From positions 52,187 through 116,186 of the forward strand of contig CAMZGT010000002.1 in assembly GCA_947306495.1 (NCBI GenBank): a stretch of 64,000 bases of DNA, in the 5' to 3' direction. The notes under the pieces are model-generated. The model had not been told where the DNA came from, did no database searches, and saw only the letters and a program-made list of their open reading frames with translations. Source of the DNA: an uncultured Acinetobacter sp. Its GTDB lineage: Bacteria; Cyanobacteriota; Vampirovibrionia; Gastranaerophilales; Gastranaerophilaceae. The position numbers were made by a program, and so were the translations under genes. Below, piece by piece: positions 35,371-43,743 of this stretch (position 1 is the first letter of the stretch; each line of letters opens with the position of its first letter).

Positions 35371-35475
35371 GAGGGGTGCCTGTGACGGGTTGGAAATGGA
35401 GAAATTGAGTCAAGACGTGAGTCTTGCGAGACGTATAGAAGGTATACCTATTCCATCACTGGTAGCAGATTGAAA
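35371..35475 (+). ncRNA. Structured RNA candidate upstream of tRNA-Leu(UAA)
   Basis: This stretch is about 48% G+C, well above the flanking DNA, and sits between a promoter-like TATAAT and a tRNA. It folds by eye into a closing helix (GTGA 35382-35385 with TCAC 35456-35459, flanked by GCC/GGT pairs and TGGAA/TTCCA), a perfect 6-bp hairpin CAAGAC-GTGA-GTCTTG with a GNRA loop (35411-35426), and a 5-bp hairpin GTATA-GAAGG-TATAC (35433-35447). It does not resemble any known small RNA I can recall. It also holds a 25-codon ORF (35396-35473). There is no terminator before the tRNA, so they may share a transcript. Confidence 0.45.
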
Positions 35476-35495
35476 ATTAAATATAGTAACATTGC

Positions 35496-35582
35496 GCTCC
35501 AGTGGCGGAATCGGTAGACGCGTTGGACTTAAAATCCAATCGGGGTTCACCCTCGGTGCCAGTTCAAGTCTGGCCTGGAGCA
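35496..35582 (+). tRNA. tRNA-Leu (anticodon TAA)
   Basis: An 87-base class II tRNA. The acceptor GCTCCAG pairs with CTGGAGC, and the D arm contains GGCGGAATCGGTAGAC. The anticodon stem TTGGA/TCCAA surrounds CTTAAAA, giving anticodon TAA (35530-35532), which reads Leu TTA. A long variable arm CGGGGTTCACCCTCG follows, and the T loop is TTCAAGT. CCA is not encoded. The anticodon loop is intact: no group I intron, unlike most cyanobacterial tRNA-Leu(UAA) genes. Confidence 0.97.
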
Positions 35583-35587
35583 ATTCT

Positions 35588-35616
35588 AAAAAGCTTGCCG
35601 CAAGGCGGCTTTTTTG
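35588..35616 (+). terminator. Terminator after tRNA-Leu
   Basis: AAAAAGC pairs with GCTTTTT. An upper GCC/GGC helix carries a GCAA loop, and T6 follows. Confidence 0.75.
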
Positions 35617-35724
35617 TTAGCTTTTATTTATACAAAGTCAGATAATAGTCTTAAAGCTCTTTTATGTGAATATTTATATTGATATAATAAAATATTATAA
35701 TTAAATAGAAGAGGAGTGTTTCCT

Positions 35725-36693
35725 GTGGAAAAAATTTGTTTAAATTGTACGAATGTAAGAAAAGTTGTTATAATCGGATGCGGTTTTGTTGGGGCAGCAT
35801 GTTCATTTGCTTTGATGCAGTCAGGATTATTTTCGGAAATGGTTTTAATTGATTCTGACAGAGCAAAAGCAGAGGGAGAGGCATTAGATATAAATCACGG
35901 AGTTCCATTTGCTAAACCGATAAAAATATATGCAGGTGACTATAATGATATTGAAAAGGCAAGTTTAATTGTTTTGACAGCAGGTGCCAGTCAAAAAACT
36001 GGGGAAACAAGGCTTGATTTGGTAAAGAAAAATATTTCTATATTCAAATCAATAATTCCTGAAATTAAGAAAAGAAAATTTAACGGAGTATTGTTGGTAG
36101 TAGCAAATCCTGTTGATATTTTAACATCTGTAGCATTAAAATTATCTGGGTTGGCTGAAAATAAAGTTATAGGTTCAGGAACTGTATTGGATACTGCCAG
36201 GTTGAAATATGAACTTGGAAACTACTTAAATGTTGATTCCAGAAGTGTCCATGCGTTTATAATAGGAGAACACGGTGATAGTGAGATTGCGGCATGGTCT
36301 GGTGTAAATATATCAGGAGTACCATTGGACAAATTTTGTGAAATGCGCGGCTTAAGCATTCATGATGGGAATCTGCAAAAAATAGCAGAGGATGTTAAAA
36401 ATAGTGCTTATGAAATTATTAATAAAAAACGAGCAACATATTATGGTGTTGCAATGGCTGTAAAACGAATTTGTGAAGCTATAATAAGAGATGAAAAATC
36501 AATTCTTCCTATTTCATCTGTAATGCACGGTGAGTATGGTATAGACGGAGTTTCTTTATCAATGCCTGCAATAGTCGGCAAAGAAGGTTTTGAAACACAT
36601 GTACCAATACAATTAAATGAAGAAGAGATTACTAATTTACAAAAATCGGCAAAAATACTAAAAGCAATATTGGATGAAAATTTTGTTAATTAA
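35725..36693 (+). CDS. ldh: L-lactate dehydrogenase
   Basis: Reduces pyruvate to L-lactate with NADH. GTG 35725 is preferred (GAGGAG eight bases before), giving 322 aa. The NAD-binding start IIGCGFVGAACSFAL and the mobile loop GASQKTGETRLDL near residues 85-97 place glutamine at the substrate-specificity position, typical of LDH rather than malate dehydrogenase. The catalytic region is IGEHGDSEIAAWS near 174, and the proton-relay region GTVLDTARLKYEL near 148. It starts its own unit downstream of the tRNA. Confidence 0.95.
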   Translation: MEKICLNCTNVRKVVIIGCGFVGAACSFALMQSGLFSEMVLIDSDRAKAEGEALDINHGVPFAKPIKIYAGDYNDIEKASLIVLTAGASQKTGETRLDLVKKNISIFKSIIPEIKKRKFNGVLLVVANPVDILTSVALKLSGLAENKVIGSGTVLDTARLKYELGNYLNVDSRSVHAFIIGEHGDSEIAAWSGVNISGVPLDKFCEMRGLSIHDGNLQKIAEDVKNSAYEIINKKRATYYGVAMAVKRICEAIIRDEKSILPISSVMHGEYGIDGVSLSMPAIVGKEGFETHVPIQLNEEEITNLQKSAKILKAILDENFVN

Positions 36694-36752
36694 AAAGTTC
36701 AAAACAGAATTTATTGTAAAATTGTGAAAATAAATAGCTATAGGAGGGAATT

Positions 36753-37226
36753 ATGAGTGATAAAACCGAAAAAGCAAAAGAACTTTTTAAACAGGGATAT
36801 AACTGTTCTCAAGCTGTTTTTGGGGTATTCTGTGAAGAAATGGGGTTAAATTTCGAAACAGCTATGAAAATTGCTTCTTCTTTCGGTGGAGGCATGGGAC
36901 GGATGAGAGAAGTTTGCGGGACAGTAAGCGGAATGTTTATGGCAGCAGGCCTTGCTTTTGCGTCAGCCACTGATTCTGCAGCCGAAAAAGGTGCACATTA
37001 CAAGCGTATACAAGAACTTGCACAAAAATTCAAAGAAAAAAACGGCAGTATAATATGCAGAGAGCTGCTTCAAGGAGTAGAAACTTCAACAACTCCTACT
37101 CCGAGTGAAAGGACAGAAGCTTATTATAAAAAACGTCCTTGCATAGAACTAGTTGGTGATGCAGTTGAGATATTAGAAGAATATATGAAGGAGCAATCAG
37201 TTCAAACCGTTAAACAAGCGTTGTAA
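36753..37226 (+). CDS. C_GCAxxG_C_C family redox-type protein
   Basis: A 157-aa protein with the family pattern: GYNCSQAVFGVF near 15-26, FGGGMGRMREVCGTVSGMFM near 47-66, a cysteine in IICRELL near 104, and KRPCIELV near 129. The conserved cysteines suggest redox or metal chemistry, but the family is uncharacterised. ATG 36753 follows ATAGGAGGGAAT. It lies 59 bases downstream of ldh and may be co-transcribed. It ends just before the promoter of the MarR gene. Confidence 0.88.
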   Translation: MSDKTEKAKELFKQGYNCSQAVFGVFCEEMGLNFETAMKIASSFGGGMGRMREVCGTVSGMFMAAGLAFASATDSAAEKGAHYKRIQELAQKFKEKNGSIICRELLQGVETSTTPTPSERTEAYYKKRPCIELVGDAVEILEEYMKEQSVQTVKQAL

Positions 37227-37236
37227 TATCAACCTA

Positions 37237-37265
37237 TTGACGTTAACAACTTTGAATATTATAAT
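37237..37265 (+). promoter_or_regulatory. Strong promoter of the MarR gene, leaderless
   Basis: TTGACG (37237-37242), a 17-base spacer, then TATAAT (37260-37265). The predicted start, about seven bases on, falls on ATG 37273. An imperfect inverted repeat GTTG-N6-CAAC (37220-37233) lies just upstream of the -35, within the end of the previous gene. Confidence 0.65.
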
Positions 37266-37272
37266 TTATTTT

Positions 37273-37725
37273 ATGATAGATATTAAAACAGAGCATTATG
37301 AAGACACTATTATATATTCTATAGACAAAATTATTAAGAGCTTGAAGTCGAGATTAAAACAAAAGATAGAAAGTCTTGACCTTGGTATAACAGCTGAACA
37401 ATTTGTTGTGTTGGACACTATTTGTGCTCACGACAGTATTTATCAGCAACAGCTTTCAGATATCATAATGAAGGATAAGTCTAATACGAACAGAATTATT
37501 AAAATTCTTGAGCAAAAAGGCCTTATAAGCCGTCAATATGGCAATGTAAATAATCGTCTTGTGTATTTCTTGGAAGTGACAAGTGAAGGCAAAAATATAA
37601 TTGAAGATAATATTACAACAATAAAGCAATTTATAACAGATATTTTTGTAAATATTGATGATAGTGAAATAGAAATGTTACATAAACTCAGCGATAAATT
37701 TGAAACAGACTTATTTAAAGAGTAG
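37273..37725 (+). CDS. MarR-family transcriptional regulator
   Basis: A winged-helix repressor of the MarR type, often controlling export or stress genes. The 150-aa protein has DLGITAEQFVVLDTICAHDS near 37-56, the recognition helix region QQQLSDIIMKDKSNTNRIIK, and the wing KGLISRQYGNVNNRLVYFL near 95-113. ATG 37273 has no ribosome site and lies at the expected transcription start. The next gene is an outer-membrane binding-protein fusion with a palindrome at its promoter, an obvious candidate target. Confidence 0.9.
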   Translation: MIDIKTEHYEDTIIYSIDKIIKSLKSRLKQKIESLDLGITAEQFVVLDTICAHDSIYQQQLSDIIMKDKSNTNRIIKILEQKGLISRQYGNVNNRLVYFLEVTSEGKNIIEDNITTIKQFITDIFVNIDDSEIEMLHKLSDKFETDLFKE

Positions 37726-37808
37726 CTGATTTTACATGGTTTGAGACTGCAAATATTAAGTTTCGTAAAAAAATCTTGTATATTGCACAACAAGAAATAC
37801 TTTTTTGG

Positions 37809-37831
37809 TATTATGGTTGTAAAATACAACC
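37809..37831 (+). promoter_or_regulatory. Promoter -10 with adjoining palindromic operator candidate
   Basis: TATTAT at 37809-37814 is followed directly by GGTTGTA-AAA-TACAACC (37815-37831), a perfect 7-bp inverted repeat with a 3-base spacer. A repressor bound there would cover the transcription start. A similar but imperfect dyad lies by the promoter of the neighbouring MarR gene. Confidence 0.55.
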
Positions 37832-37884
37832 GAGTTTTTTTGAAACTTGTAGAAGAGATTAGAAAGTGATTGGGAGATATTTTT

Positions 37885-40362
37885 ATGAAAAAGACACTAT
37901 GCGCGTTATTATCAGTGCTGATTCTGTTTCTTTACAGCGGAACTGCAACCGTTATGGCAGCAACTGCAGCTCCGACTCAAGCAGCAAGATTGCAAGCCTC
38001 TCCAAATGCTAAAACTATTGATTTAGCATTTGTTTTTGACGGACCATCTGATAAAAATGCTAAGGTTTTGGAGGTTTTCCAAAAAACAATAACTCGTTCA
38101 TTGTTACCTGATTTTAAAGCTAATTTTCCTAAAGATTTGATCTTTACAGGCGATTGGACGCAAAAAGGGGCTGTTTCAGCTTCAGATAAAGCACTTGCAT
38201 CACGAGCAAAAATGGTTATTTCTTTGGGTTATATGTCAAGTGAATATTATATTAGTAAACCTAATAAAAAGAAATATGTTGTAACGATTGATCAGTATGG
38301 TTTAAGAGATTTTGGTGATAAGTTTTTTAACCCTATTCAGCAATCAGCAAACGATTTTGCTACATTCAAGGTTCTTGTTCCTGAAATGAAAAAAGCCGCT
38401 ATTCTTATGAATGAAAATTACTATAATGCAAATAAGAATTGGCAAACAAGTATATCAAAGAAACTTAAAGAGAAGAAGTGTGATTTAAATTTTGTTATAT
38501 TACCTGTCGGTACAAACGTAAAAGCATCGTTATCAAAAATACCTTCAGATGTGGATGGTGTTTTTGTAACTCCTTTGTATAATTTGTCAGAAGCACAACG
38601 CAGAGAATTATATAAAGAAATTAATAACAGAAAATTAGCATCATTCTCATCTGTGGGAAGAGAAGAAGTTGATATGGGTGCAATGTTGGGTACTTCAACA
38701 ATGGATGTTGATAAAAAGTTAGCTGAAGCAACTTCTTTTAATATACATGGGGTATTGCACGGTAATGCCGTAAAAACTGAGAAAATACCTTTTTACGATG
38801 ATAAGGTAATTTTCTTTAACTCAGATTCGGCAGAAGCTATAGGTTATGTAGCACCATTAAGATTGCTTAATAACTCAGTAGTTATTTCTCACAAACAATT
38901 ACCGACTTATGATTTAGGTTCATTGGTAAATGCTCTTGATGAGAACAACCTGGATATAGCAAGAAAGCAATATTTAATAAGTGCGGCAAGACGTTCTGTT
39001 GCCAGTGCATATATGAGATATTTGCCGACTTTAAGAATTGATTTAGGCTACCAAACATATAATAGCAGTTATGCTGAATCATACGCAGATGTTCCGACAA
39101 GAGCAGGCGCATTTACTCTTGCTATGGATCAGGTACTGTATTCACCGGATTTGGTAACAAATATTATAGTTAAACACAAAAAGTTAAAATTTGATAAGGC
39201 TGAACACGTATTAACAAAAGCAAATATGGAATACCAAGTAGCCAATTTATATATTGATACTTTGATGCTTGAAAATATGATTAAAGTTCAGCAAGAACAA
39301 GTGCAGGAAATGAGAGAAAATCTTGCTATTGCACGTGTAAGAGAAAAAACAGGCAAATGCGGTTATGAAGAAGTTCTCAGATGGGCCGGTGAAGTTAGTG
39401 AAGCAGAAAAGAAACTTCTTTCTATGCAGGCTGATTTTAAAAATGCAAAGGTTCACATCAATAAACTTCTGTACAAAAATCAAAAAGAAGATTTTGCATT
39501 CAAACCTCTTACAGCCAATGACCCTGCATTCTTTACAACAGATTTGCATGTCATAGATCACGTAAGAAATCCGCAAAAGCTGGGAAAATTTACTGATATG
39601 TTGGTTCAAGAGGTAATATATTTATCACCTGAAACTACAAAACTTAAAGCAGCAATAGCTATGAAAAAGGCAGAAATGGCTAATTACGGTCAAAAGTTCT
39701 TCTTACCGAATGCTAAAATGTCTTTAGAATATACAAGTCAATTTGACAGACATATTCCGTATGAAGATGCTGGACATAAACAATTAAAAGCCGTCCAAGG
39801 TTCTACTGTTGCAGCAGGACTTGTTCCAGGTGTGCCGGCAGCATGGGCACAGCATGTATACGATACTTCTCCATACTTAGGGTTGGATAAGAATTCTTTC
39901 CGTTTCTTTATTGGCGCGCAATGGAAACCGATTGAAGGCGGTCATAAATTTGCAGAAATTGCTCGTTGTAAAGCAGAATTAAATGAACTGAATGCATATC
40001 TGGATGAAGTTAATACAGAAATCGAAATGAAAGTACGTTCAGTTGTTAACAGAGCAATATCAAAATACTTTATGATAGAAAAATCTTATAAAGCTATGTT
40101 TGCTCAAGGAGAAAACTATCAGACAGTTAAGGCAAAATACTTAATGGGAGAGGCTCCTATCAACCAAGTTGCAGATGCACAAGATTTGTATTTCAGTGCA
40201 AAGGTAGATGCTCTTAATTCCCAATATGAATTCTTTAAAGAATTAATATGGGTACAAAGAGGTCTATTATCTGTAAACTGGGTTAATGCAAGTGATTATG
40301 CTAAGAAATGGATAAACGGTATACCTGCAGTATTACCGGCAGAAGAGGATTTTGCATTGTAG
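37885..40362 (+). CDS. Periplasmic binding domain fused to TolC-like outer-membrane protein
   Basis: An 825-aa protein. ATG 37885 (GGGAGA upstream) starts a signal peptide (residues 1-30, cut near VMAATAAP). Residues about 45-310 resemble an ABC-type solute-binding domain, with IDLAFVFDGPSDKNAK and VVTIDQYGLRDFG segments and the hinge-like DGVFVTPLYNLSE. Residues about 330-825 form a TolC-like outer-membrane factor: long heptad helices (IARKQYLISAARRSVASAYM; IKVQQEQVQEMRENLAIARV) flanking beta segments such as PTLRIDLGYQTYN, and an internal repeat typical of TolC. It may couple ligand binding to efflux. It is preceded by a MarR gene and a palindrome. Confidence 0.75.
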   Translation: MKKTLCALLSVLILFLYSGTATVMAATAAPTQAARLQASPNAKTIDLAFVFDGPSDKNAKVLEVFQKTITRSLLPDFKANFPKDLIFTGDWTQKGAVSASDKALASRAKMVISLGYMSSEYYISKPNKKKYVVTIDQYGLRDFGDKFFNPIQQSANDFATFKVLVPEMKKAAILMNENYYNANKNWQTSISKKLKEKKCDLNFVILPVGTNVKASLSKIPSDVDGVFVTPLYNLSEAQRRELYKEINNRKLASFSSVGREEVDMGAMLGTSTMDVDKKLAEATSFNIHGVLHGNAVKTEKIPFYDDKVIFFNSDSAEAIGYVAPLRLLNNSVVISHKQLPTYDLGSLVNALDENNLDIARKQYLISAARRSVASAYMRYLPTLRIDLGYQTYNSSYAESYADVPTRAGAFTLAMDQVLYSPDLVTNIIVKHKKLKFDKAEHVLTKANMEYQVANLYIDTLMLENMIKVQQEQVQEMRENLAIARVREKTGKCGYEEVLRWAGEVSEAEKKLLSMQADFKNAKVHINKLLYKNQKEDFAFKPLTANDPAFFTTDLHVIDHVRNPQKLGKFTDMLVQEVIYLSPETTKLKAAIAMKKAEMANYGQKFFLPNAKMSLEYTSQFDRHIPYEDAGHKQLKAVQGSTVAAGLVPGVPAAWAQHVYDTSPYLGLDKNSFRFFIGAQWKPIEGGHKFAEIARCKAELNELNAYLDEVNTEIEMKVRSVVNRAISKYFMIEKSYKAMFAQGENYQTVKAKYLMGEAPINQVADAQDLYFSAKVDALNSQYEFFKELIWVQRGLLSVNWVNASDYAKKWINGIPAVLPAEEDFAL

Positions 40363-40390
40363 AAAAACGATAATAACAAAAGGTGTAGTT

Positions 40391-40427
40391 GGGGTAAAGT
40401 AGTAAACACTTACATTTACCCCTTTTG
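40391..40427 (+). terminator. Terminator after the TolC-like fusion gene
   Basis: GGGGTAAA (40391-40398) pairs with TTTACCCC (40415-40422), then TTTTGTGTT. Confidence 0.65.
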
Positions 40428-40452
40428 TGTTAATATTAAAAAGAGGTTTATT

Positions 40453-41196
40453 ATGGGTGTATTTGAAGAAACAGTGAAAATAAGATATTCAGAGATGGAT
40501 TGTGATTTAGTTTTGAAACCGTCTGCCGTGATGCAGTTTTTGCAAGATTTAGCCAGTGACAATGCAGAAGCTTTGAATTTTGGATATTCATATATTATAA
40601 AAAATAATTTAGCTTGGTTTTTATTAAAGTATCGTATAGAATTTGATGATTACCCTCAAGGAATTTATGATTTAACAATATCAACAGAGCCGAGAGGGTA
40701 TAATAAAATTTTTGCATTTCGTGATTTTAAAATCAGTCACACAGGAAAACAAGTAGGCAGAGCGTCAAGCACTTGGGCACTAGTTGATTTAAATTCAAAG
40801 AGTATGGCAAATGCTTCGGAAATACTTGCAAATAATAAGTATATGACTCCTTTTGAAAAACGCGATGATGATTTAAGCTACGGAAAAATAAAAGTTCCGG
40901 AAAACTTCGATATTGAAAAGATTTTTGAAATCAGATTTGATGATTTGGATGTTAATAGACATGTAAATAATGCAAATTATATTGTTTGGGCTGTAGAAAC
41001 TCTTGATTTCGATTTCAGGCGAAATTACAAGCCTAAGGTAATTGACATGGTGTTTAAAAAAGAAATAACATACGGGAGCAGAGTTCTTTCAAAAACTCAT
41101 AAAGAAGGCAATATTACTACTCATATTCTACAAAACTATGAAACCGGTGAAGATTTATGCCATATAAAAATTGAATGGATTATGAAAAGGGGTTAA
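40453..41196 (+). CDS. Acyl-ACP thioesterase
   Basis: Hydrolyses acyl-ACP and so releases free fatty acids. It belongs to the acyl-ACP thioesterase (FatA/FatB-like) hotdog family. The 247-aa protein has two hotdog halves: an N-terminal KIRYSEMDCDLVLKPSAVMQ near 9-28, and a C-terminal RFDDLDVNRHVNNANYIVWA near 161-180, whose N-x-H pattern is the family's active-site block. ATG 40453 has AAGAGG upstream. It is followed by a terminator shared with a convergent acyl-activating gene, so hydrolysis and re-activation of fatty acids are encoded side by side. Confidence 0.88.
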   Translation: MGVFEETVKIRYSEMDCDLVLKPSAVMQFLQDLASDNAEALNFGYSYIIKNNLAWFLLKYRIEFDDYPQGIYDLTISTEPRGYNKIFAFRDFKISHTGKQVGRASSTWALVDLNSKSMANASEILANNKYMTPFEKRDDDLSYGKIKVPENFDIEKIFEIRFDDLDVNRHVNNANYIVWAVETLDFDFRRNYKPKVIDMVFKKEITYGSRVLSKTHKEGNITTHILQNYETGEDLCHIKIEWIMKRG

Positions 41197-41241
41197 ATAA
41201 TTATACATACTGAAAATTAAGTCAAAAGTATATTATACTTA

Positions 41242-41285
41242 AAAAACAGACGGCGATTAGCTTTAGCCAATCGCCGTCTGTTTTT
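41242..41285. terminator. Strong bidirectional terminator
   Basis: A 17-bp perfect stem (41242-41258 with 41269-41285), continued by two pairs beyond one mismatch. A-tract and T-tract at the ends. It separates the convergent thioesterase and acyl-activating genes. Confidence 0.85.
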
Positions 41286-41309
41286 ATCTTTATATTTAAG
41301 ATATTTTAT

Positions 41310-42998
41310 TTAAGACATTTTAATTAATTCTTTTACGTCTTTACGTTTTACTTTTCTGGTAGTTGTTTTTGGCAGTTCATCTCTTGAGATGACAATGTTT
41401 GTTGGACGTTTGTATTGAGCCAATCTTTCAGATAGAGATTTGATATCTAATCTAATCATTCTGTCAATATCTTCTTCAGAATAAGTGTTATAAAGTTCTG
41501 ATTTAGGAACAACAACTGCAGTAACTTCTTCTGTTCCGTCTTTTGCTCCAAAAGTTCTTGATGTGCCAAGTACACAAGCTTCAGCAACATAGTTGCTTTT
41601 TTCAATAACAGCCTCGACTTCTTCAGGGAAAACTTTCTTACCACCGTTTAATACAATCATGTTTTTGATGCGGCCGGTAATATATATATAGCCGTCTTTG
41701 TCTAATTTGACAATATCACCTGTGTGCAGCCAGCCTTCTCCATCAATAACTTCTGCAGTAAGTTCAGGTTGATTATGGTAACCTTTCATTATAGAAGGTC
41801 CTCTTAACCATAGCTCTCCTGTTGCAGGATCAATTTTTGTTTCATAGTTCTTTAAAGCCGGTCCTACTGAACCTAAAATATTGCGCTTATCAATATTAAC
41901 TGATACAACAGGACTGCATTCAGAAAGTCCGTATCCTTGGTATACTTGTATACCAATTCTTTCGAAAAACTCTCCTACATCTAAATCTAATGGTGCACCG
42001 CCAGATATGCATCCAAAGAATCTGCCGCCAAAGTTATCATGGATTTTTTTGAACATCATTCGTCTAATTTTATATGACGGAATAAATTTAGCTGCGTGGT
42101 ACATAATTTTGAATACATATTGAGCCAATTTAGGAGCCGATTTAAGTTCTTTTTCTATACCTGCTTTTAACAATTTTAAGAAAGCCGGTACTGCAATCAT
42201 AAACTGTGTACCTTTTTCTTTCATTAAATCTGTAATATCCTTCGGTTTAAGACTTGTTGTGTAATAAACTGTGTGTCCGAAATTTAAGAATACGGAGAAG
42301 CCAACAGTCATTTCAAATAAATGGTTCATAGGTAATATTGATAACATAGTTATCTTTTCACCATTCGGTAAAATCTTATTAATCGCATCTGTTAAGCACT
42401 CCAACTGAGCATTAACGTTTCTGAATGAAATTTCAACACCTTTAGGAGCTCCTGTTGTACCTGATGTATAAATAATAAGTGCAGTAGATTTTGAACTGCG
42501 TTGACGCCATTTTGCGTTATATTCTTCCGGCATTGAGTATATGTTAGCAATGTCAGTATTTGATGAATGCTCATCAATTAATATAACATGCTTAATTTCA
42601 GGTATAGATTTTTGTAATTCTAAAGCTGTATTTAAGTAATGTTGTGAAACGAATATAACTGTAGGTAAGCAATCAGATAAAATAGATTTTAGTTCATAAA
42701 TAGAAAGTTTAATATCCAAAGGAATAGTAACTCCACCGGCAAGAGTTGATGCAAATACGCATGCTCCGTATTCGGGTTTTGATTCTGAGAGAATCGCAAT
42801 GCCGTCACCTTTTTTGAATTCTAAATCTTCAATAAGATATCTGGCGATCTTTCTTGAGAGTAAGCCGAGTCCTTTGTATGTAAATTCTCTCCAGCCATAA
42901 CGTCCTCTAATACCAAGCGCTATACGATTTTCGTAATCTGCTGTTTTGTTTTCAATATGAGATAAAATTCTACTGTTTCTTAATTCTCCTTGAGTCAT
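41310..42998 (-). CDS. AMP-forming long-chain acyl-CoA/acyl-ACP synthetase (copy 1)
   Basis: Activates fatty acids through acyl-AMP for transfer to CoA or ACP. ATG 42998 is favoured because GGAGGA lies about seven bases before it. Earlier in-frame ATGs would lengthen the N-terminus needlessly. The 562-aa protein has IIYTSGTTGAPKGVE near residue 175, GYGLSECSPVVSV near 355, LHTGDIVKLDKDGYIYITGR near 425, and the C-terminal lysine region LPKTTTRKVKRKDVK. It is a close paralogue of the 54552 product. The neighbouring acyl-ACP thioesterase makes fatty-acid recycling plausible. Confidence 0.9.
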   Translation of the reverse strand: MTQGELRNSRILSHIENKTADYENRIALGIRGRYGWREFTYKGLGLLSRKIARYLIEDLEFKKGDGIAILSESKPEYGACVFASTLAGGVTIPLDIKLSIYELKSILSDCLPTVIFVSQHYLNTALELQKSIPEIKHVILIDEHSSNTDIANIYSMPEEYNAKWRQRSSKSTALIIYTSGTTGAPKGVEISFRNVNAQLECLTDAINKILPNGEKITMLSILPMNHLFEMTVGFSVFLNFGHTVYYTTSLKPKDITDLMKEKGTQFMIAVPAFLKLLKAGIEKELKSAPKLAQYVFKIMYHAAKFIPSYKIRRMMFKKIHDNFGGRFFGCISGGAPLDLDVGEFFERIGIQVYQGYGLSECSPVVSVNIDKRNILGSVGPALKNYETKIDPATGELWLRGPSIMKGYHNQPELTAEVIDGEGWLHTGDIVKLDKDGYIYITGRIKNMIVLNGGKKVFPEEVEAVIEKSNYVAEACVLGTSRTFGAKDGTEEVTAVVVPKSELYNTYSEEDIDRMIRLDIKSLSERLAQYKRPTNIVISRDELPKTTTRKVKRKDVKELIKMS

Positions 42999-43103
42999 TC
43001 TTAACTCCTCCATTTTCTGCAATATGTCTCATACACACTAAAATTTCCAACTACAGAGATTATACAACCCACATGTAAAAAAATCAATGTTTATAGATGT
43101 TTT

Positions 43104-43646
43104 TTAAACAAATATTGCTTTTATGCCCAGAATGATTAACAGTAGCCCTGCAGAAACTTCTAAAATTCTTGTCGGGATTGATTTTAGTTTGCTGCCGATT
43201 ACGAAACCTATATTTGAGTTTATCAAAGTAATTAACCCTATTAAAATAGCCGGTTTAAGAATATTATTACCGTACAGAGCAAGTGAAATACCGGCAGAGA
43301 AAGCATCTATACTTGTAGCAATCCCTATCATTAATAAGCATTTTAAATCAATGCATAGCTTTTCTTTTTTATGTTCAGAGAAAGCTTCAATGATAAATTT
43401 TATGCCAAGATAAACAAAGATTGAAAAGATTATTATTCTTGAGTAAGGTTGAATAAGGTTTTTAACGAATCCTGTTAAATAGTATCCGAAAAAAGGCATG
43501 ATTCCTTGAAAAAATCCGGTACAACAAGATATGAGCAATGCGTTTTTGAATCTGTTTTTTTCATAAACCAATCCGTACGAAAACGAAACTACGCATGCGT
43601 CAACAGATAAAGCAAATGCTAACATTATAATTGTAAAATATGTCAT
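43104..43646 (-). CDS. mntP: Manganese efflux pump MntP
   Basis: Exports Mn2+ from the cytoplasm. The 180-aa protein has six hydrophobic helices and the two family motifs: ALSVDACVVSFSYGL near residues 12-26 and GIATSIDAFSAGISLA near 106-121, which hold the conserved aspartates of the MntP (DUF204) fold. The length matches. It lies upstream of the acyl-activating gene but is separated by about 105 bases. No Mn-responsive yybP-ykoY riboswitch was recognised upstream. Confidence 0.94.
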   Translation of the reverse strand: MTYFTIIMLAFALSVDACVVSFSYGLVYEKNRFKNALLISCCTGFFQGIMPFFGYYLTGFVKNLIQPYSRIIIFSIFVYLGIKFIIEAFSEHKKEKLCIDLKCLLMIGIATSIDAFSAGISLALYGNNILKPAILIGLITLINSNIGFVIGSKLKSIPTRILEVSAGLLLIILGIKAIFV

Positions 43647-43743
43647 AGATATATTTTAACATAACTACATAATTAGCTAAAATTGAAGTAATTTTATGAT
43701 AAACTTTTAGTATTAGATTGAGAGTAGAAGAAAGTTTTGTATT

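Noticed and set aside
35371..35475. The RNA candidate as SRP RNA or 6S RNA
   Set aside because: The SRP GGAA loop with AGCAG bulge is absent in the right context, and the length and shape do not match 6S RNA.
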